Of a stretch of 64,000 nucleotides of DNA, positions 45,501 to 55,879 are shown piece after piece (the stretch's first letter is position 1; each line of letters starts with the position of its first letter). Position numbers and translations under genes: made by a program. This DNA comes from an uncultured Haemophilus sp. (GTDB lineage: Bacteria > Pseudomonadota > Gammaproteobacteria > Enterobacterales > Pasteurellaceae), in assembly GCA_905205995.1 (NCBI GenBank), contig CAJLFU010000002.1, forward strand, positions 13,872 through 77,871, read 5' to 3'. The notes below the pieces were generated by a model that worked only from the letters and a program-made list of their open reading frames with translations, searched no databases and had not been told where the DNA came from.

Positions 45501-45982
45501 GCGAAGACGGTCTGATTTTGATTGGTGGTGGACAAGTCATGAAAGGTTATTTGAATGCACCAGAAAAAACAGCAGAAGTGATTGTTGAAATTGACGGCGT
45601 ACGTTATTACAAAACTGGCGATAAAGGCCATATCGATCATAACGGCTTTATTACCATTGTGGATCGTTATTCTCGATTTGCTAAAGTCGGCGGTGAAATG
45701 ATTAGCCTTGGCAGCGTGGAAGAGAAACTTTCACAAGTATTTGATGAGGAAAATCAATTTGTTGCCGTTGCTTTGAGCGATGATAAAAAAGGCGAGAGCA
45801 TTGTACTTTTAATCAAATCTGCACTTTCTTTAGACGAGATTAATGAACGTATAAAAGGATTAAATGTACCGCCGATTATGCTCCCAAGCCAAGTCTTCTT
45901 AGTGGATGAAATTCCGATGCTCGGAAGTGGTAAAGTGGATTTCAAAGGCGCGAAGAATCTGGCGATGAGTTTGGTTAAGTAA
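42533..45982 (+). CDS. aas: Fused lysophospholipid transporter LplT - acyltransferase - acyl-ACP synthetase Aas
   Basis: A single 1149-residue protein covers what E. coli encodes as lplT plus aas. Domains in order: an MFS-type transporter with about twelve spans (residues 1-410, LplT-like), a PlsC acyltransferase with GNHISWIDWLVL (His452) and FPEGHIS, and an AMP-binding synthetase with SSGSEGDPKGIELSHKNL near residues 790-800 and YEGYGATET. It would flip lysophosphatidylethanolamine inward, acylate it, and activate the fatty acid for that step, so all the membrane repair chemistry is in one chain. Fusions of this kind exist in other proteobacteria. An uptake signal is internal near 42879 and another near 44812. 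Confidence 0.9.
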   Translation: MKLLKYAGFVPYLAIAFINASVDLAHKITIQNVLLKSFSGESLVVLTALINAMILLPFIFLFSPSAFINDKFSRTNVIRYSSLAAVVISAGILLSYMTGMFAISFVLTLILAAQSAVYSPAKYSIIKSIVGTENIGMANGVIQALTIVAILFSSFAFSFFFEAHYVASDDPNEVLQSVWVIGVALVLLSALEAYFAFKIPFFKQEAENTDGQFDMRKYLSLGYLKDNVRTLKADQNIWLSVIGLSLFWGVSQIIVAAFPAHYKAMFNEDNAIVIQAILAVSGIGLALGSYLAGRASRLHIELGIVPLGALGICASLFFLTLAQSGVVLALCSFVFGFSGGLLIVPLNATIQYFAPEKISGKIMAGNNFVQNVFMVVFLLLSIVFVQLNVSTQGLFFVTSATCFAASLYTMSKVPHLFTRLFLLFALKANYRFHVDGLKNLPQSGGVLLLGNHISWIDWLVLQAASPRAIKFVMYRPIYNKWYLTWFFRIFKVIPIGGGSSRESIETIREYLARGEVVALFPEGHISYNGQINEFQKGFEHVLKDLENVTTVPFYLRGLWGSSFSRADSFYKNLTKRQGKREILVAFGKPIHGFIDATAMKQKVLELSFSVWEKVMSKRKPLMHHWLSSAKSNLFKEVAVDAQGTKLNNLKFIAAVLMFVKTLKAALGNEKNVGVLLPSSSIGAIINMTLMVMGKVPVNLNYTLSPEVMEKALKKANISQVITSEKFLDKLNAKGFDFSQVVADKALFMENLGKSITKANKVRSFLTAFLAPQWWIKLRYFADVSLEDTATILFSSGSEGDPKGIELSHKNLLTNIKQIGELLNFHKDDVILNSLPIFHSFGLTVTTLLPLCEGIKMVSVADPTDGATVGKMCARHRVSILFGTSTFFRLYVRNKKFHPLMLQNVRMVIAGAEKLKADVKEAFKLKFGLEIYEGYGATETAPVASVNMPNLLDPETLQEFTFNQSGTVGMPLPGTIIKIVDPESLQELPVGEDGLILIGGGQVMKGYLNAPEKTAEVIVEIDGVRYYKTGDKGHIDHNGFITIVDRYSRFAKVGGEMISLGSVEEKLSQVFDEENQFVAVALSDDKKGESIVLLIKSALSLDEINERIKGLNVPPIMLPSQVFLVDEIPMLGSGKVDFKGAKNLAMSLVK

Positions 45983-46000
45983 AGAACACTGTAATAAATA

Positions 46001-46030
46001 AAAGAGCGGTCAATTTGACCGCTCTTTTTG
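46001..46030. terminator. Bidirectional terminator between aas and oadB
   Basis: AAAAGAGCGGTCAA and TTGACCGCTCTTTT form a nearly perfect 29-base palindrome. The arms use the variant signal AAGAGCGGTC instead of AAGTGCGGT. Confidence 0.82.
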
Positions 46031-46074
46031 TTATTTAATGAACCTCATTTAGGTGTTTTTCAGTATATTTAACC

Positions 46075-47379
46075 CTATATCAACGTACCGACATATTTGA
46101 GCATAACGCCAGCGGCAATAGCCGAGCCAATTACACCAGCAACGTTTGGTCCCATGGCATGCATAAGGAGGAAGTTTTGGTTATCCGCTTCCAATCCGAT
46201 TTTATTGGAAACGCGAGCTGCCATAGGAACGGCGGATACGCCCGCAGAACCAATGAGCGGGTTAATTTTGTTTTTGCTGAATTTGTTCATCAATTTTGCC
46301 ATTAATACGCCACTACCTGTACCGATTCCGAAAGCAATGACACCAAGAATTAAAATGCCTAATGTTTGCGGTTGTAGGAATTTATCGGCAATCAGTTTAG
46401 AACCAACGGACAAGCCAAGCACAATAGTCACAATGTTAATTAAGGCATTTTGTGTGGTATCGCTTAAACGTTCTACTACGCCGCTGACGCGCATGAGATT
46501 ACCGAAACAGAACATCCCGAGTAATGGGGCAGCATCCGGTAAGAGTAAACCAACGAGCAACAGCAAAATAACCGGGAATAACACTTTTTCTCGATTACTT
46601 ACATGGCGCATTTGCGTCATGCGAATTTTTCGTTCTTCTTCGGTGGTTAACGCTTTCATAATCGGTGGTTGAATCAACGGCACTAACGCCATATAAGAAT
46701 AGGCCGCCACTGCAATAGCACCAAGCAATTCAGGCGCTAGCTTACTGGTTAGATAAATCGCAGTCGGACCATCCGCACCACCGATAATACCGATAGACGC
46801 GGCTTGAGGTAGCGTAAATTCGATAATGCCGAAATAATTTAAGGCTAATGCACCAAGCACGGTAGCGAAAATACCGAATTGTGCAGCCGCACCAAGTAGC
46901 AATGTTTTTGGATTGGCTAATAACGGACCAAAGTCTGTCATAGCACCCACGCCCATAAAAATAACCAATGGTGCAATGCCGTATCCAATCGCAACTTTAT
47001 AGAACAAAGCCAAAATACCGGCGCTGTAACCCATGTCCACAGATAAAGCCTCTAATTGATTTATCATGGATATTGGCGCGGAAGTCATCGCTGTTTTAAT
47101 CGCAGCAAGATCGGGTGAAACACCCAGCTGCGCAGCGATTACCGCAATTTGCTCTGGGGAGCCGAGATGAAGCAAATTCTCTAATGCTGTCATAGCTAGA
47201 CCCGCTTCAGGGATATTTGACAATAATCCGCCGAAACCAATTGGTAGCAACAGCAAAGGTTCAAATTTGCGTGAAATGGCAAGCCAAAGCAACAGCAGGC
47301 TCACAGCTATCATTACTGCTTGCCCCCATTGCAGATGGAATATGCCCATCCCTTTAATTAACGCAATAATACTCTCCAT
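46075..47379 (-). CDS. oadB: Sodium-pumping oxaloacetate decarboxylase subunit beta
   Basis: OadB is the integral membrane subunit that decarboxylates carboxybiotin and pumps Na+ outward. The 434-residue protein shows the family regions [25 protein letters not shown] and the C-terminal [19 protein letters not shown], with about nine to eleven spans. It is the last gene of oadGAB, 10 bases after oadA. A related methylmalonyl-CoA decarboxylase beta subunit is the main alternative, but the alpha subunit here is of the oxaloacetate type. Confidence 0.93.
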   Translation of the reverse strand: MESIIALIKGMGIFHLQWGQAVMIAVSLLLLWLAISRKFEPLLLLPIGFGGLLSNIPEAGLAMTALENLLHLGSPEQIAVIAAQLGVSPDLAAIKTAMTSAPISMINQLEALSVDMGYSAGILALFYKVAIGYGIAPLVIFMGVGAMTDFGPLLANPKTLLLGAAAQFGIFATVLGALALNYFGIIEFTLPQAASIGIIGGADGPTAIYLTSKLAPELLGAIAVAAYSYMALVPLIQPPIMKALTTEEERKIRMTQMRHVSNREKVLFPVILLLLVGLLLPDAAPLLGMFCFGNLMRVSGVVERLSDTTQNALINIVTIVLGLSVGSKLIADKFLQPQTLGILILGVIAFGIGTGSGVLMAKLMNKFSKNKINPLIGSAGVSAVPMAARVSNKIGLEADNQNFLLMHAMGPNVAGVIGSAIAAGVMLKYVGTLI

Positions 47380-47389
47380 AGACCATTCC

Positions 47390-49180
47390 TTATGCTAAGG
47401 TCATCACGGTGTCACCTACCGCGACAGCATCACCAGCTTTAACGCAAATGCCGCGTACGGTACCAGCTTGTGCAGCTTTCACTTCAGTTTCCATTTTCAT
47501 GGCTTCGAGAATGAATAATACATCGCCAGCGGCTACGGTTTGACCTTCTGTTGCAACAACTTTCCAAATATTACCCGCCATCGGCGCTGTTACCGGTGTA
47601 CCACCCGTTGCTGGAGCAGGAGCTGCCTGTGGCGAGGCTTGCGGAGCAGTAGTCGCGACATGCGAGATATCACCGCCTTCGCTTACTTTCACCACAAAGG
47701 CTTTGCCTTCCAATTCCACGGTATAAACAGCAGAGCCAGAAGCAGTTGGTGCAGCTTTAGAAACAGGTTTATTTTCCACCACACTTTCATTGCCAGTTGG
47801 AGCAGGTTCAAAGGCTGCAGGGTTGTTGCGGTTTTCTAAGAATTTCCATGCAATTTGAGGGAAGAGTGCCACGATTAAAGCATCATCTACGGCGTTGTCT
47901 GCCAATTTCACGCCTTTCGCTTTAGCTTGTTCTGCAACTTCAGCTTCAATTTTCGCCATTTCAGGTGCAATGTGATCGGCAGGACGGTCAGTTACTGGCG
48001 CAGCACCTTCTAATACGCGAGCTTGCAACGCACTATCTACCGGTGCAGGTGTTTTACCGTATTCACCTTTTAAAATACCAGCAGTTTCTTTGGCGATAGT
48101 TTTGTAGCGTTCGCCAGTAAGTACGTTAATAACCGACTGTGTACCAACAATTTGAGAGGTCGGAGTAACGAGTGGAATATAACCCAAATCTTTACGCACA
48201 CGAGGAATTTCTTCTAACACTAAATCTAATTTGTCTGACGCATTTTGTTGTTTTAATTGGTTTTCTAAGTTGGTGAGCATGCCGCCAGGCACTTGCGCCA
48301 CTAAAATACGGCTATCAACACCGCGTAATTGACCTTCAAATTTGGCGTATTTTTTACGTACATTACGGAAGTAAGCCGAAATTTTTTCCAAGCGAGGAAT
48401 ATCTAAACCTGTGTCATATTCAGTGCCTTGTAAGGTGGCGACCATGGATTCTGTTGCAGGGTGACCATAAGTACCTGACATAGAAGAAATAGCCGTATCA
48501 ATACCATCTACACCAGCTTCAACTGCTTTTAATAACGCCATTTCTGCCATACCAGTGGTGGAGTGGCAGTGTAAATGCAATTCTACGTCGAAACGTTTTT
48601 TGATTTCGCGTACTAAGTCTGCCGCCGCCATTGGATTTAAAATACCTGACATGTCTTTGATGACCAAACTGTCGATACCGATTTCAAGTAATTGTTCTGT
48701 GGTGTCGAGCCAGGTTTGCATGGTATGAACTGGGCTTGTAGTATAACTTAATGTCCCTTGAGCATGACCACCAAATTTACGTACCGCTTGCAACGCTGCT
48801 TTCATATTACGCGGGTCATTGAGCGCATCGAATACGCGGAAAACATCCATACCATTCGCTACACAACGTTCTACGAAACGTTCTACCACGTCATCAGCAT
48901 AGTGGCGATAGCCTAATAGGTTCTGACCACGTAATAACATTTGTAATGGAGTTTTTGGACAGGCTTTTTTCAATTCACGTAAACGTATCCATGGATCTTC
49001 ACCCAAGAAGCGAATACAGCTATCAAATGTTGCACCGCCCCAAGCCTCCAATGACCAATAACCAATATCGTCTAATTCATGGGCAATTGGTAACATATCA
49101 TCAAGACGCAAGCGAGTTGCGAAAAGTGATTGGTGGGCATCACGAAGCACCAGTTCTGTCATTTTAATTTTTTTAGCCAT
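47390..49180 (-). CDS. oadA: Oxaloacetate decarboxylase subunit alpha (biotin carrier)
   Basis: OadA carries out carboxyl transfer from oxaloacetate to biotin. The 596-residue protein has an N-terminal carboxyltransferase TIM barrel (metal and catalytic region [16 protein letters not shown] and [15 protein letters not shown]), a conserved PYC-OADA middle domain, an Ala/Pro-rich linker, and a biotinyl domain. In the biotinyl domain Lys562 of EAMKMETEV is the biotin site. It is flanked by oadG (15-base gap) and oadB (10-base gap). No citrate transport or citrate lyase genes are near, so the pump may act on general oxaloacetate. Confidence 0.95.
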   Translation of the reverse strand: MAKKIKMTELVLRDAHQSLFATRLRLDDMLPIAHELDDIGYWSLEAWGGATFDSCIRFLGEDPWIRLRELKKACPKTPLQMLLRGQNLLGYRHYADDVVERFVERCVANGMDVFRVFDALNDPRNMKAALQAVRKFGGHAQGTLSYTTSPVHTMQTWLDTTEQLLEIGIDSLVIKDMSGILNPMAAADLVREIKKRFDVELHLHCHSTTGMAEMALLKAVEAGVDGIDTAISSMSGTYGHPATESMVATLQGTEYDTGLDIPRLEKISAYFRNVRKKYAKFEGQLRGVDSRILVAQVPGGMLTNLENQLKQQNASDKLDLVLEEIPRVRKDLGYIPLVTPTSQIVGTQSVINVLTGERYKTIAKETAGILKGEYGKTPAPVDSALQARVLEGAAPVTDRPADHIAPEMAKIEAEVAEQAKAKGVKLADNAVDDALIVALFPQIAWKFLENRNNPAAFEPAPTGNESVVENKPVSKAAPTASGSAVYTVELEGKAFVVKVSEGGDISHVATTAPQASPQAAPAPATGGTPVTAPMAGNIWKVVATEGQTVAAGDVLFILEAMKMETEVKAAQAGTVRGICVKAGDAVAVGDTVMTLA

Positions 49181-49195
49181 AGTAAAATCCTTATT

Positions 49196-49465
49196 TTATT
49201 TGAACTGTTGGGTACGGCGATGGTGTGCGATAGCCGCTGCAATCACAGGACGTAAACGCTCAAAATCGTCAGTTGGTGCCGCAGAAAGTGCGGTTGAATT
49301 TGGGGAAGTTTTTGGTTCGGGTTGAGGTTCAGGAAAGAATCGATTGATAAGTTTAGACATCACTCCAATTGCCCAAATTAAAATGAGCAAAAAGACCAAC
49401 ACAAAACCCATCCCTGAAAACATCAGATTAATTCCTTCGCCTATAAGCTCTGAGGGGGTCATCAT
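49196..49465 (-). CDS. oadG: Oxaloacetate decarboxylase subunit gamma
   Basis: OadG is a small subunit that stabilises the complex and binds Zn2+. The 89-residue protein has one membrane span near residues 14-37 ([20 protein letters not shown]), a Pro-rich linker, and a C-terminal cytoplasmic tail ending [14 protein letters not shown], the His-containing end typical of the family. Two ATG codons are adjacent at the start; the first is used. An uptake signal is internal near 49288. It opens the oadGAB operon. Confidence 0.9.
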   Translation of the reverse strand: MMTPSELIGEGINLMFSGMGFVLVFLLILIWAIGVMSKLINRFFPEPQPEPKTSPNSTALSAAPTDDFERLRPVIAAAIAHHRRTQQFK

Positions 49466-49650
49466 TTTCTTCCTTATTTATTTGAAAAATAGACAATTTT
49501 ATTCTAATTGATTTGTTTTAATAAAACTGTGATGCAGATCATAATTTGAAATATAGGCACACAATAAAAGGGGAAAAGTGAGGTCAATTTTGAAGATATT
49601 TTGTGTGAAAAAATATTATTAATAAGGGATATCTCAGCGCATAAAACTAA

Positions 49651-49687
49651 AAGGACTAAGCTCTGTAGATGACAGAACTCAGTCCTT
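49651..49687 (-). terminator. Terminator of ilvE
   Basis: On the minus strand AAGGACTGAG-TTCTGT and ACAGAG-CTTAGTCCTT form a long imperfect stem, followed by TTAGTTTT. It lies 40 bases after the ilvE stop. Confidence 0.75.
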
Positions 49688-49726
49688 AAATTACGTGAGT
49701 TTCACTTTTTTATAGAAAGGAAGAGA

Positions 49727-50758
49727 TTATTCTACTTTTACAATCCAGCCTTCAGGTGCTTCAACATCACCGAATTGGATACCCGTTAATTCGTTATAAA
49801 GTTTACGTGTAACAGGGCCCACTTCAGTTTCGGAATAGAACACGTGGAATTTACCTTTGTGTTGAATACCGCCTACAGGTGTAATCACTGCGGCAGTACC
49901 ACAAGCTCCCGCTTCTGCAAATTGATTAAGTTGATCGATATACACATCACCTTCGATAGCTTCCATACCTAAACGTTCTTTTGCAATGTAAAGCAAAGAG
50001 TATTTGGTGATACTTGGTAAAATGGATTCAGACGCAGGGGTGATAAATTTATTATCTTTGGTGATACCAAAGAAGTTTGCCGCACCCACTTCTTCAATTT
50101 TTGTGTGAGTTTTTGGATCAAGATAAATCGCATCTGCAAATTTACGCTCTGGTGTGCTGGCCTCTGCCGCTAATTCATGTGGAAGTAAGCTTGCAGCATA
50201 GTTACCACCCACTTTTACGCCACCCGTACCCATAGGGGCTGCTCGGTCATAATCGGTGGTAATGAAGTTAGATGGTGCTAAACCACCTTTGAAGTATGCG
50301 CCTACAGGGCAGCAGAATACAGAGAAAATAAATTCAGGTGCAGTTTTCACACCGATATTTTCACCAGTACCAAATAGGAAAGGACGTAAATATAACGTTG
50401 CACCAGAACCGTAAGGGCCTAACCATTCTTGGTTGGCTTTTACCACTTCTTTACAAGCGCGGATAAATAATTCTGTAGGCACTCGTGGCATTAATAAGCG
50501 ATCAGAGGTGTGTTGCATGCGTTTTGCATTTTGATCAGGACGGAATAAGTTAATTGAACCGTCTTTACAACGATAGGCTTTTAAGCCTTCAAAGCATTGT
50601 TGGCCGTAGTGAATTGCCGTTGAGCCTTCATGGATATGTAGCATATTATCAGTGGTCAGTTTACCTTCATCCCATTTACCATCTTTCCAATGTGCGATGA
50701 AACGGTAATCTGTTTTGATATAACTAAATCCAAGGTTGTTCCAGTCTAAGTCTTTCAT
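49727..50758 (-). CDS. ilvE: Branched-chain amino acid aminotransferase
   Basis: IlvE transaminates the keto acids of Val, Leu and Ile with glutamate. The 343-residue length and the motif [19 protein letters not shown] show that this is the eukaryotic-like class of BCAT, not the roughly 309-residue E. coli type. The PLP lysine is predicted as Lys182. Also present are [20 protein letters not shown] and [15 protein letters not shown]. The start ATG at 50758 follows AAGGAAGC. It is not clustered with other ilv genes. The promoter region is shared with the gcvB end. Confidence 0.95.
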   Translation of the reverse strand: MKDLDWNNLGFSYIKTDYRFIAHWKDGKWDEGKLTTDNMLHIHEGSTAIHYGQQCFEGLKAYRCKDGSINLFRPDQNAKRMQHTSDRLLMPRVPTELFIRACKEVVKANQEWLGPYGSGATLYLRPFLFGTGENIGVKTAPEFIFSVFCCPVGAYFKGGLAPSNFITTDYDRAAPMGTGGVKVGGNYAASLLPHELAAEASTPERKFADAIYLDPKTHTKIEEVGAANFFGITKDNKFITPASESILPSITKYSLLYIAKERLGMEAIEGDVYIDQLNQFAEAGACGTAAVITPVGGIQHKGKFHVFYSETEVGPVTRKLYNELTGIQFGDVEAPEGWIVKVE

Positions 50759-50930
50759 TTTGCTTCCTTAATACGTTTTTGTATAAATAAATTATGAATG
50801 AAAATGTTAATTAATCTACACCATAATGGGGAGCATGAAAACATTTAAGCGTAAAAATATTGTGATTTTTCAAAAATTTTGTGTGAATTTTCAAATTTGT
50901 GAACTCGGTTAGGAAATAAAATTTTGCTTA

Positions 50931-50939
50931 TGCTAGAAT
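50931..50939 (+). promoter_or_regulatory. Possible extended -10 promoter reading antisense to gcvB
   Basis: TGCTAGAAT on the plus strand has the TG-N extension and a good -10 hexamer, just beyond the gcvB terminator. No consensus -35 is obvious. The same TGCTAGAAT occurs before apt. A transcript from here would run antisense through gcvB towards gcvA. Confidence 0.3.
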
Positions 50940-50948
50940 GGCGGGAAT

Positions 50949-51121
50949 AAAAAAACGCCGCTCGAAATGAGCAGCGCTTAACCAGAATGGTTTAATATAT
51001 ACAGGAAGTAAATGAGTAACTTAACTGTTACTCCAGTTCGGAGAACCGAACTATATGCAAACACAACATCATACTTAAGTCTGAAACTCATTAACTTGTA
51101 AGGAATTACCAATCATTAAGT
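50949..51121 (-). ncRNA. gcvB: GcvB small regulatory RNA
   Basis: GcvB is an Hfq-dependent RNA that represses many amino-acid and peptide transporter mRNAs. The transcript is about 173 nt, divergent from gcvA, as in enterics. It contains the conserved G/U-rich seed ATGATGTTGTGTTTGC (R1 region), the second conserved seed TTTACTTCCTGTATA (R2 region), and a strong 3' terminator (CGCTGCTC-ATTTC-GAGCGGCG with one wobble, then seven T). The 5' end ACTTAATG recalls the E. coli ACTTCCTG start. No protein is encoded. The identity is firm from the seeds, terminator and synteny; the exact ends are inferred. Confidence 0.9.
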
Positions 51122-51129
51122 ATGGGTAT

Positions 51130-51158
51130 ATTGTAGGTAGAAGGTCGTGAAAGGACAA
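51130..51158 (-). promoter_or_regulatory. Predicted gcvB promoter with upstream GcvA-type sites
   Basis: On the minus strand TTGTCC (51158-51153) and TACAAT (51135-51130) are 17 bp apart, placing the start near 51121. Two CTAAT motifs, the core of GcvA sites in E. coli, lie upstream at 51191-51195 and, inverted, 51228-51232, where they could also repress gcvA. Confidence 0.6.
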
Positions 51159-51247
51159 ATGATGTTTTTTTATTTGATGCATAAAAAAAACTAATCCGAT
51201 ATAAATCTTAACCATTATAAACTAAAAATTAGATATTGTGAAGAATT

Positions 51248-52141
51248 ATGTATAAACGTTTGCCTCCCCTTAATTCATTGAAGTCTTTCGAGTCTGCTGC
51301 ACGACATTTAAGCTTCACAAAAGCAGCGGATGAACTTTTTGTGACACAAGCTGCAGTGAGCCATCAAATAAAATTATTAGAAGATTTTTTAGGTGTCGAT
51401 CTTTTTATACGTAAAAATCGTTCGCTCGAATTGACTGAATTTGGGAAAGCCTACTTTGTTGATATTAATAAAATTTTACGAAAATTGAATGAAGCGACTG
51501 AACGTTTATTAACGCTTAAAGCTGAACCACATTTGGCAATTAGCGTGCCACAAACCTTTGGTATTCAATGGCTTGTTCCTCATTTGAGTGATTTTAATAA
51601 GCAACACCCTGAAATTGAAGTACGCTTGAAGGGCGTCGATCAAGATGAAGGTTTATTAAATAAAGAAATTGATATTGCCATTTATTATGGCAAAGGTGAT
51701 TGGGAAAATTTACAGGTCGATCGTTTAGGCGAAGAAAACCTCGTGATTTTGGCCGCACCTTCATTGCTTGAGAAAATACCAGTAAGTTGTCCTAATGATT
51801 TGAAAAAGCATACGCTGATTCACACGCATACCCGAGATAACTGGCAAGCGATGGCGGATTATCTCAAATTAGATGATTTGAATATTCAGCAAGGTCCGTT
51901 ATTTAGCCACACCTTTATGGCATTGCAAGCTGCCGTTCATGGGCAAGGTATTGCATTAGCGAATCGTATTTTGGCTCAGCAAGAAATTGAAAACGGTCAT
52001 TTGCAAATTGTGTTACCAACCGAATTGCGGGATCCAAAATCATTCTATGTAGTCAATCATTTAGATCGTTTAGATGATGAACAAATTCAAGCCTTTAGAA
52101 AATGGATTAAAGATTCAATTAAATTAGGAAAACATGAATAA
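51248..52141 (+). CDS. gcvA: LysR-family regulator GcvA (glycine cleavage system activator)
   Basis: GcvA activates the glycine cleavage operon and gcvB in response to glycine. The 297-residue protein has an N-terminal winged helix ([20 protein letters not shown], then [17 protein letters not shown]) and the LysR effector domain. Its assignment rests on the sequence and on the divergent GcvB gene 127 bases upstream. The stop overlaps the start of rlmM by 8 bases; gcvA-rlmM synteny is also seen in E. coli. The ATG at 51248 has a weak GTGAAG ribosome site. Confidence 0.93.
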   Translation: MYKRLPPLNSLKSFESAARHLSFTKAADELFVTQAAVSHQIKLLEDFLGVDLFIRKNRSLELTEFGKAYFVDINKILRKLNEATERLLTLKAEPHLAISVPQTFGIQWLVPHLSDFNKQHPEIEVRLKGVDQDEGLLNKEIDIAIYYGKGDWENLQVDRLGEENLVILAAPSLLEKIPVSCPNDLKKHTLIHTHTRDNWQAMADYLKLDDLNIQQGPLFSHTFMALQAAVHGQGIALANRILAQQEIENGHLQIVLPTELRDPKSFYVVNHLDRLDDEQIQAFRKWIKDSIKLGKHE

Positions 52142-53222
52142 ATTAGCCTTATATTGTCGAATTGGCTTTGAAAAAGAAGTCGCGGCAGAAATTACCGATC
52201 GAGCCTCTGAGCGTGGTGTATTTGGTTTTGCTCGCGTAGTAGAAAACAGCGGCTATGTCATTTTTGAATGTTATCAACCGGGTGATGCGGATCGTTTAGC
52301 GCAAGAAATCCCTTTTAATCGTTTGATTTTTGCGCGTCAAATGATCGTTGTTTCAGATTTCTTAGAAAATCTCGATCCTCAAGATCGTATCTCGCCAATT
52401 CTTGCTCAATATAAACGCATTGCAGAAGATATTAATCTTAAGCAAGCGGTAGAGCTATTTGTCGAAACAGCAGATACCAATGAAGCCAAAGAGCTTTCGA
52501 CATTTTGCCGAAAATTTACCGTGCCGTTACGCCAAGCGTTGAAAAAACAAGGTTGGTTACAAGGTAAGCCGAATGCAAAGCGCGGTCAGATTTTACATTG
52601 TTTTTTCACTCAGCCGAATTGCTGCTATGTAGGGTATTCCTATCTTGGTAATAACTCTACCCATTTTATGGGGATACCACGTTTGAAATTCCCAGCGGAT
52701 GCGCCAAGCCGTTCAACTTTAAAATTGGAAGAAGCGATTTTAACCTTTATTCCTCGACATGAAGAAAGTAGACGCTTAAATGAAAATATGGTGGGAGTCG
52801 ATCTCGGTGCATGCCCTGGCGGCTGGACCTATCAATTAGTGAAACGTGGTTTATTTGTGTATGCAGTTGATCATGGCAAAATGGCTGCCAGTTTGCATGA
52901 TACTGGCAGAATAGAACATTGCCCAGAAGACGGATTTAAATTCCAACCACCAAAACGTAAGCATATTGATTGGCTTGTGTGTGACATGGTGGAGCAACCA
53001 AGTCGGATTGCGAATTTAATAGGGAAATGGTTAATTAACGGCTGGTGTCGAGAAACCATTTTTAACTTGAAATTGCCAATGAAAAAACGTTATCAAGAAG
53101 TAATGTTGTGCCTAGAAAATCTTGCAGTGATGTTGGCCGAAAAAGAACTGGAATTTGATATTCAGGCTAAGCATTTGTATCACGATCGCGAAGAGATTAC
53201 GGTGCATATTGCATTAAAATAG
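52134..53222 (+). CDS. rlmM: 23S rRNA 2'-O-ribose (C2498) methyltransferase RlmM
   Basis: RlmM methylates the 2'-hydroxyl of C2498 in 23S rRNA with SAM. The 362-residue protein has an N-terminal THUMP-like domain and a C-terminal Rossmann methyltransferase with the SAM motif [18 protein letters not shown]. The K-D-K-E-type catalytic residues are spread over the core (for instance VDHGKMA, CDMVEQP and [10 protein letters not shown]). The start overlaps gcvA. It ends at a bidirectional terminator. Confidence 0.93.
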   Translation: MNKLALYCRIGFEKEVAAEITDRASERGVFGFARVVENSGYVIFECYQPGDADRLAQEIPFNRLIFARQMIVVSDFLENLDPQDRISPILAQYKRIAEDINLKQAVELFVETADTNEAKELSTFCRKFTVPLRQALKKQGWLQGKPNAKRGQILHCFFTQPNCCYVGYSYLGNNSTHFMGIPRLKFPADAPSRSTLKLEEAILTFIPRHEESRRLNENMVGVDLGACPGGWTYQLVKRGLFVYAVDHGKMAASLHDTGRIEHCPEDGFKFQPPKRKHIDWLVCDMVEQPSRIANLIGKWLINGWCRETIFNLKLPMKKRYQEVMLCLENLAVMLAEKELEFDIQAKHLYHDREEITVHIALK

Positions 53223-53228
53223 AAAAGC

Positions 53229-53272
53229 AAAGAGCGGTCAAAAAAACGTTAAATTTTTTGACCGCTCTTTTT
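53229..53272. terminator. Bidirectional terminator between rlmM and cmoB
   Basis: AAAGAGCGGTCAAAAAA and TTTTTTGACCGCTCTTT form a long perfect stem with a 7-base loop. Again the arms carry the variant AAGAGCGGTC signal. Confidence 0.82.
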
Positions 53273-53282
53273 ATTAAGGCAT

Positions 53283-54248
53283 TTATTTATTAGCTAAAAT
53301 CACTGCGCGAGTTGGTGCTTGATAGCCTTCGATGGTTTTACTGTGATCATTTGGATCTAAGAAATCAATCAAACTTTCATTTTCTAACCAATCAGTTTTA
53401 CGCTGTTCTTCTAATGTTGTGGTGGCGACATCCACACAACGCACGTTAGTAAAGCCGACTTTTTCCAACCAATTAATGAGAGCAGCAACGGAAGGAATAA
53501 AATACACGTTCTTCATTTTTGCATAGCGATCTGAAGGGACTAATACCGTATTCACATCGCCATCAACCACTAAGGTTTCTAAGACGAGCTCGCCACCTTT
53601 TACTAATTGATTTTTTAGTTGAGTGAGATGATCAAGCGGTGATTTACGGTGATAGAGTACGCCCATTGAGAATACCGTATCAAATGCTGCAAGTGGTTGC
53701 ATTTCTTCAATACCTAATGGGATTAAGTTAGCTCGGCGATCGTTATTTAATAATTTTCGAACGGCTTCAAATTGGCAAAGGAAAAGTTCGGTTGGATCAA
53801 TACCCACCACCATTTTTGCACCTTCACCAACCATTCGCCACATATGGTAACCGCTACCGCAGCCTACATCTAAAATGGTACGATCTTTTAATGGCGCAAG
53901 ATGAGGCAAAACACGATCCCATTTGAAATCAGAACGCCATTCGCAATCCACGTGAATATCAAATAAATGATAAGGTCCTTTTCGCCACGGCATCAATTGC
54001 TTTAAATGGTGGATAATACGTTGTTTTTCGCCTTCCGAAAGTGGGGAAGTGCGGTCAGATTTCACCGCATTTTTTAAATCGATGGTATCTGCCTGTAAAT
54101 CAGGGAGAAAGTCCACGATTTTTGACCATTTGGCATAATCACCATGGGTTTGTTTTTCCCATTCTTTTAACTGCAAAGGCAATGTTTCTAGCCAAGCAGA
54201 TAAATTGGTGGTGGCAATTTGCTGATAAAAAGGACGAAAATCAATCAT
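53283..54248 (-). CDS. cmoB: tRNA U34 carboxymethyltransferase CmoB
   Basis: CmoB uses carboxy-SAM to convert 5-hydroxyuridine at tRNA position 34 into 5-oxyacetyluridine. The 321-residue protein has the SAM-binding motif [14 protein letters not shown] and the family regions [20 protein letters not shown] and [13 protein letters not shown]. Its partner CmoA is not adjacent. Its start overlaps the putP stop by one base (TAATG), so translation is coupled to putP. An uptake signal is internal near 54047. Confidence 0.94.
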   Translation of the reverse strand: MIDFRPFYQQIATTNLSAWLETLPLQLKEWEKQTHGDYAKWSKIVDFLPDLQADTIDLKNAVKSDRTSPLSEGEKQRIIHHLKQLMPWRKGPYHLFDIHVDCEWRSDFKWDRVLPHLAPLKDRTILDVGCGSGYHMWRMVGEGAKMVVGIDPTELFLCQFEAVRKLLNNDRRANLIPLGIEEMQPLAAFDTVFSMGVLYHRKSPLDHLTQLKNQLVKGGELVLETLVVDGDVNTVLVPSDRYAKMKNVYFIPSVAALINWLEKVGFTNVRCVDVATTTLEEQRKTDWLENESLIDFLDPNDHSKTIEGYQAPTRAVILANK

Positions 54249-55762
54249 TATTTTGCTTCCTTATAGGCTTTTTCGGCTTTCTCAAAGGTTTCTTTAACTT
54301 CATTTTCTGGTTCGGCAGAAAGGAGAGAAACTACAATAATTGCTAGGCTAGCAAGCATAAAACCTGGGATCATTTCATAGACGTTAAACCACTCACTGGT
54401 TTGAGGAATCACATATTTCCAAGAAAATACGACGATAGCCCCCACAATCATTCCAACTAAAGCTGCAGAAGAAGTCATTCGTTTCCAGAATAAGGATAAA
54501 AGCACCACAGGACCAAATGCAGAACCAAAGCCTGCCCAGGCGAATTCAACGAGTTTTAATACTTTGCTGTTTTCATCTTGAGCAATCCAAATTGCAATGC
54601 CCGCGATAACTAAAACCATTGCACGACCTAACCAGACTAATTCTTTTTCAGCGGCTTTTGGACGAATAAACCCTTTATAAAAATCTTCAGTAATAGAGCT
54701 TGAAGAAATTAATAATTGTGCAGAAAGTGTACTCATTACTGCTGCTAAAATTGCTGAAAGTAGAATACCAGCAATCCATGGATTAAAGAGCAATTTAGCC
54801 AGTTCAATAAACACTTGTTCCGATTCATTATTTACTACGCTCGCAACACCAGGATTCGCAAAGAAATAAGGGATACCGAAGAAACCGATACCAATCGCAC
54901 CAGCTAGGCAAATCACCATCCATGTCATACTAATACGGCGTGCTTTGATTAATGATTTCACTGAATAAGCCGCCATAAAACGAGCAAGGATATGTGGCTG
55001 ACCAAAATAACCTAAGCCCCAAGCGGCTAAACTTAATAAACCTAATGGTGTGGTAGCCGTGAATAAATCGGTGAAGTCTTTATTCGCTGCGATTTCAGCT
55101 TGATGGAGTACTTCAGTAAATTGTGATGTATCACCCAAACTTAAAAAGATGAAGAGTGGCGTTAAAATTAAGGCAAAAATCATCAAAGTGGCTTGAATGG
55201 TATCAGTCCAACTCACCGCTAAAAATCCACCGATAAAGGTATAAATAATCGTCGCTAATGCGCCGTACCAAATCGCTGTAGAGTAGTCGACAGAAAACAG
55301 GTTTTGGAATAATTTCGCGCCTGCAACCACACCGGAAGCACAATAAATCGTGAAGAATGCCAAGATGATTGTTGCAGACACAATTTTTAAGAGATTATGT
55401 GATGTGCCAAAGCGATGGTGGAAATATTCCGGTAATGTGAGCGCATTGTTGTTAAATTCGGTATAGATCCGCAAACGACCCGCCACGAGTAACCAGTTAA
55501 AATAAGCTCCGAGAATTAAACCAATGGCGATCCAACCTTCTACAAGCCCAGAAACATAAACAGCTCCCGGTAAGCCCATTAATAGCCAGCCTGACATATC
55601 AGATGCGCCAGCAGACATGGCTGTCACAAAACTTCCGAGTTTACGGCCACCTAAAATATAATCGGATAAGTTGTTTGTGTAATAATAGGCAAGGACACCG
55701 ATTAAAATCATGCCGAAAATATAAATACTAAAAGTAATAAGTGTTGGGTCTAAACCAAACAT
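54248..55762 (-). CDS. putP: Sodium/proline symporter PutP
   Basis: PutP imports proline with Na+ across the inner membrane (SSS family, about thirteen spans). The 504-residue protein has the conserved [20 protein letters not shown] region, which holds Na+ ligands, and the later [20 protein letters not shown]. The ATG at 55762, giving [11 protein letters not shown], is chosen over a TTG four codons upstream because this matches the family start and length. It is upstream of cmoB in an operon of unrelated functions. The gene has no internal uptake signal. Confidence 0.94.
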   Translation of the reverse strand: MFGLDPTLITFSIYIFGMILIGVLAYYYTNNLSDYILGGRKLGSFVTAMSAGASDMSGWLLMGLPGAVYVSGLVEGWIAIGLILGAYFNWLLVAGRLRIYTEFNNNALTLPEYFHHRFGTSHNLLKIVSATIILAFFTIYCASGVVAGAKLFQNLFSVDYSTAIWYGALATIIYTFIGGFLAVSWTDTIQATLMIFALILTPLFIFLSLGDTSQFTEVLHQAEIAANKDFTDLFTATTPLGLLSLAAWGLGYFGQPHILARFMAAYSVKSLIKARRISMTWMVICLAGAIGIGFFGIPYFFANPGVASVVNNESEQVFIELAKLLFNPWIAGILLSAILAAVMSTLSAQLLISSSSITEDFYKGFIRPKAAEKELVWLGRAMVLVIAGIAIWIAQDENSKVLKLVEFAWAGFGSAFGPVVLLSLFWKRMTSSAALVGMIVGAIVVFSWKYVIPQTSEWFNVYEMIPGFMLASLAIIVVSLLSAEPENEVKETFEKAEKAYKEAK

Positions 55763-55879
55763 TAAATACACCAAAAAAAGTCATGAAAATTTGAGAAAGG
55801 TCATATTTTACCTTATTTGGGTCTATTATTCTATTTTCCTTTTCGATAGACTTATACCATTAAAACTAAGGTCGAAAAA

